Shown piece after piece: positions 5,630 to 6,393 of a stretch of 6,393 nucleotides of DNA. Below the pieces are notes generated by a model, which was not told the DNA's origin, ran no database searches, and saw only the letters and a program-made list of their open reading frames with translations. Each line of letters opens with the position of its first letter. Positions within the stretch are counted from its first letter, which is position 1. The translations under genes were made by a program, and so were the position numbers. Location: contig JAMORM010000087.1 of assembly GCA_027063585.1 (NCBI GenBank), positions 1 through 6,393 of the forward strand. The letters run 5' to 3'. Origin of the DNA: Sulfurimonas sp. (GTDB lineage Bacteria > Campylobacterota > Campylobacteria > Campylobacterales > Sulfurimonadaceae).

Positions 5630-6393
5630 ATGAATACGACTTTAATCATAGGTGCAGGCGGAGTGAGTCGCGTAGTTGTGCATAAATGTGCGCAAAATGT
5701 AGATGTCTTTGGAAAGATTGTGCTTGCAAGCAGAACAAAATCAAAATGTGATAAAATCAAATCAGAATTACCTGAGGCAGTTATAGAAACGTATGCTCTT
5801 GATGCGGATAATACAAAAGAAATAGTAAACTTGATTAATGAGGTTAAAGCAGATATTGTCATCAATGTGGCACTCCCGTATCAGGATTTGACGATTATGG
5901 ATGCCTGTATAGCGACAAAAACAGATTATTTGGACACTGCAAATTATGAACATCCCGATGAGGCAAAATTTGAGTATAAACTCCAATGGGAAAAAGATGA
6001 AGCCTTTAAGAAAGCCGGTATTATGGGCTTGCTCGGAAGCGGTTTTGATCCGGGTGTGACAAATGTATTTTGTGCGTATGCGCAAAAACATTACTTTGAC
6101 GAGATACATACGATAGATATCCTTGACTGCAATGCAGGTGATCACGGCTACCCTTTTGCGACAAATTTTAACCCTGAAATAAATCTTCGTGAAGTTTCCG
6201 CAAACGGACGTTACTGGGAAAAGGGCAAATGGATAGAGACAAAACCTATGGAGATAAAAATGGTGTGGGATTATCCTGAAGTAGGTCCTAAAGACTCTTA
6301 TTTACTTTACCATGAAGAGATGGAATCGCTTGTTAAACATATAAAAGGTTTACAACGTATTCGATTTTTTATGACCTTTGGTGAAAGTTATCT
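5630..6393 (+). CDS. Carboxynorspermidine/carboxyspermidine dehydrogenase, saccharopine dehydrogenase family (3' end missing)
   Basis: An open frame of 254 codons starts with ATG directly after the dgkA stop and runs off the right edge; full-length relatives have about 400 residues. The N-terminus is a Rossmann fold for NAD(P)H: strand TLIIGAGGVSRVVVHKCA (4-21), then the second strand ending in ASRT. Family marks follow: NVALPYQDL (83-91), TDYLDTANYE (101-110), GLLGSGFDPGVTNVF (134-148), and DCNAGDHGYPFATNFNPE (164-181). Such enzymes condense a diamine with aspartate semialdehyde and reduce the product, the first step of the carboxy(nor)spermidine route to polyamines used by Campylobacter and Vibrio. 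True saccharopine dehydrogenase is the less likely reading. One oddity is that the third glycine of the nucleotide-binding loop is serine (S13). The decarboxylase partner is not in the window. Confidence 0.85.
   Translation, partial: MNTTLIIGAGGVSRVVVHKCAQNVDVFGKIVLASRTKSKCDKIKSELPEAVIETYALDADNTKEIVNLINEVKADIVINVALPYQDLTIMDACIATKTDYLDTANYEHPDEAKFEYKLQWEKDEAFKKAGIMGLLGSGFDPGVTNVFCAYAQKHYFDEIHTIDILDCNAGDHGYPFATNFNPEINLREVSANGRYWEKGKWIETKPMEIKMVWDYPEVGPKDSYLLYHEEMESLVKHIKGLQRIRFFMTFGESY

Noticed and set aside
5512..6145. Two minus-strand open frames (5512-5865 and 5768-6145)
   Set aside because: Both are antisense to dgkA and the dehydrogenase gene, which carries clear family motifs on the plus strand.

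Overview
This AT-rich window most likely comes from a Gram-negative bacterium of the Campylobacterota, perhaps Sulfurimonas-like. The lineage call is an inference. It rests on base composition, an extended -10 promoter without a clear -35, the style of the outer-membrane porin, and a carboxynorspermidine dehydrogenase-type gene like those of Campylobacter and its relatives. No RNA gene, insertion sequence, CRISPR array or convincing hairpin terminator was seen.

The window has two divergent gene clusters that share a 159-bp control region (2536-2694). The minus-strand cluster (2535 down to 1) encodes, in transcription order, an O/P-type outer-membrane porin, a secreted protein with a covalent-FMN attachment motif (FMN_bind), a small four-helix membrane protein, and the start of a second membrane protein that runs off the left edge. 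The two membrane proteins look like tandem paralogues. The porin has a very good sigma-70-type promoter (TTGACA, 17-bp spacer, TAGAAT). It is bracketed by two 15-bp near-palindromes resembling Fur boxes. This suggests, but does not prove, an iron-regulated envelope system in which a porin admits a substrate and an FMN protein plus histidine-bearing membrane proteins carry out extracytoplasmic electron transfer, possibly reductive iron uptake. The porin-FMN-paired-membrane-protein unit is the best candidate here for an undescribed system.

The plus-strand cluster (2695 to the right edge) is a tightly packed four-gene operon. It encodes a DUF695-RraB fusion protein, a fusion of an LplT-like lysophospholipid transporter with a PlsC-type acyltransferase, a DgkA-type diacylglycerol kinase, and the first 254 codons of a carboxynorspermidine/saccharopine dehydrogenase-family enzyme. 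The gaps are 3 bp, a 14-bp overlap and 0 bp. The two middle genes fit together as membrane phospholipid repair and recycling: lysophospholipid import and re-acylation, and diacylglycerol rephosphorylation. The last gene belongs to polyamine synthesis, and the first may act in RNA-decay control or an unknown role.
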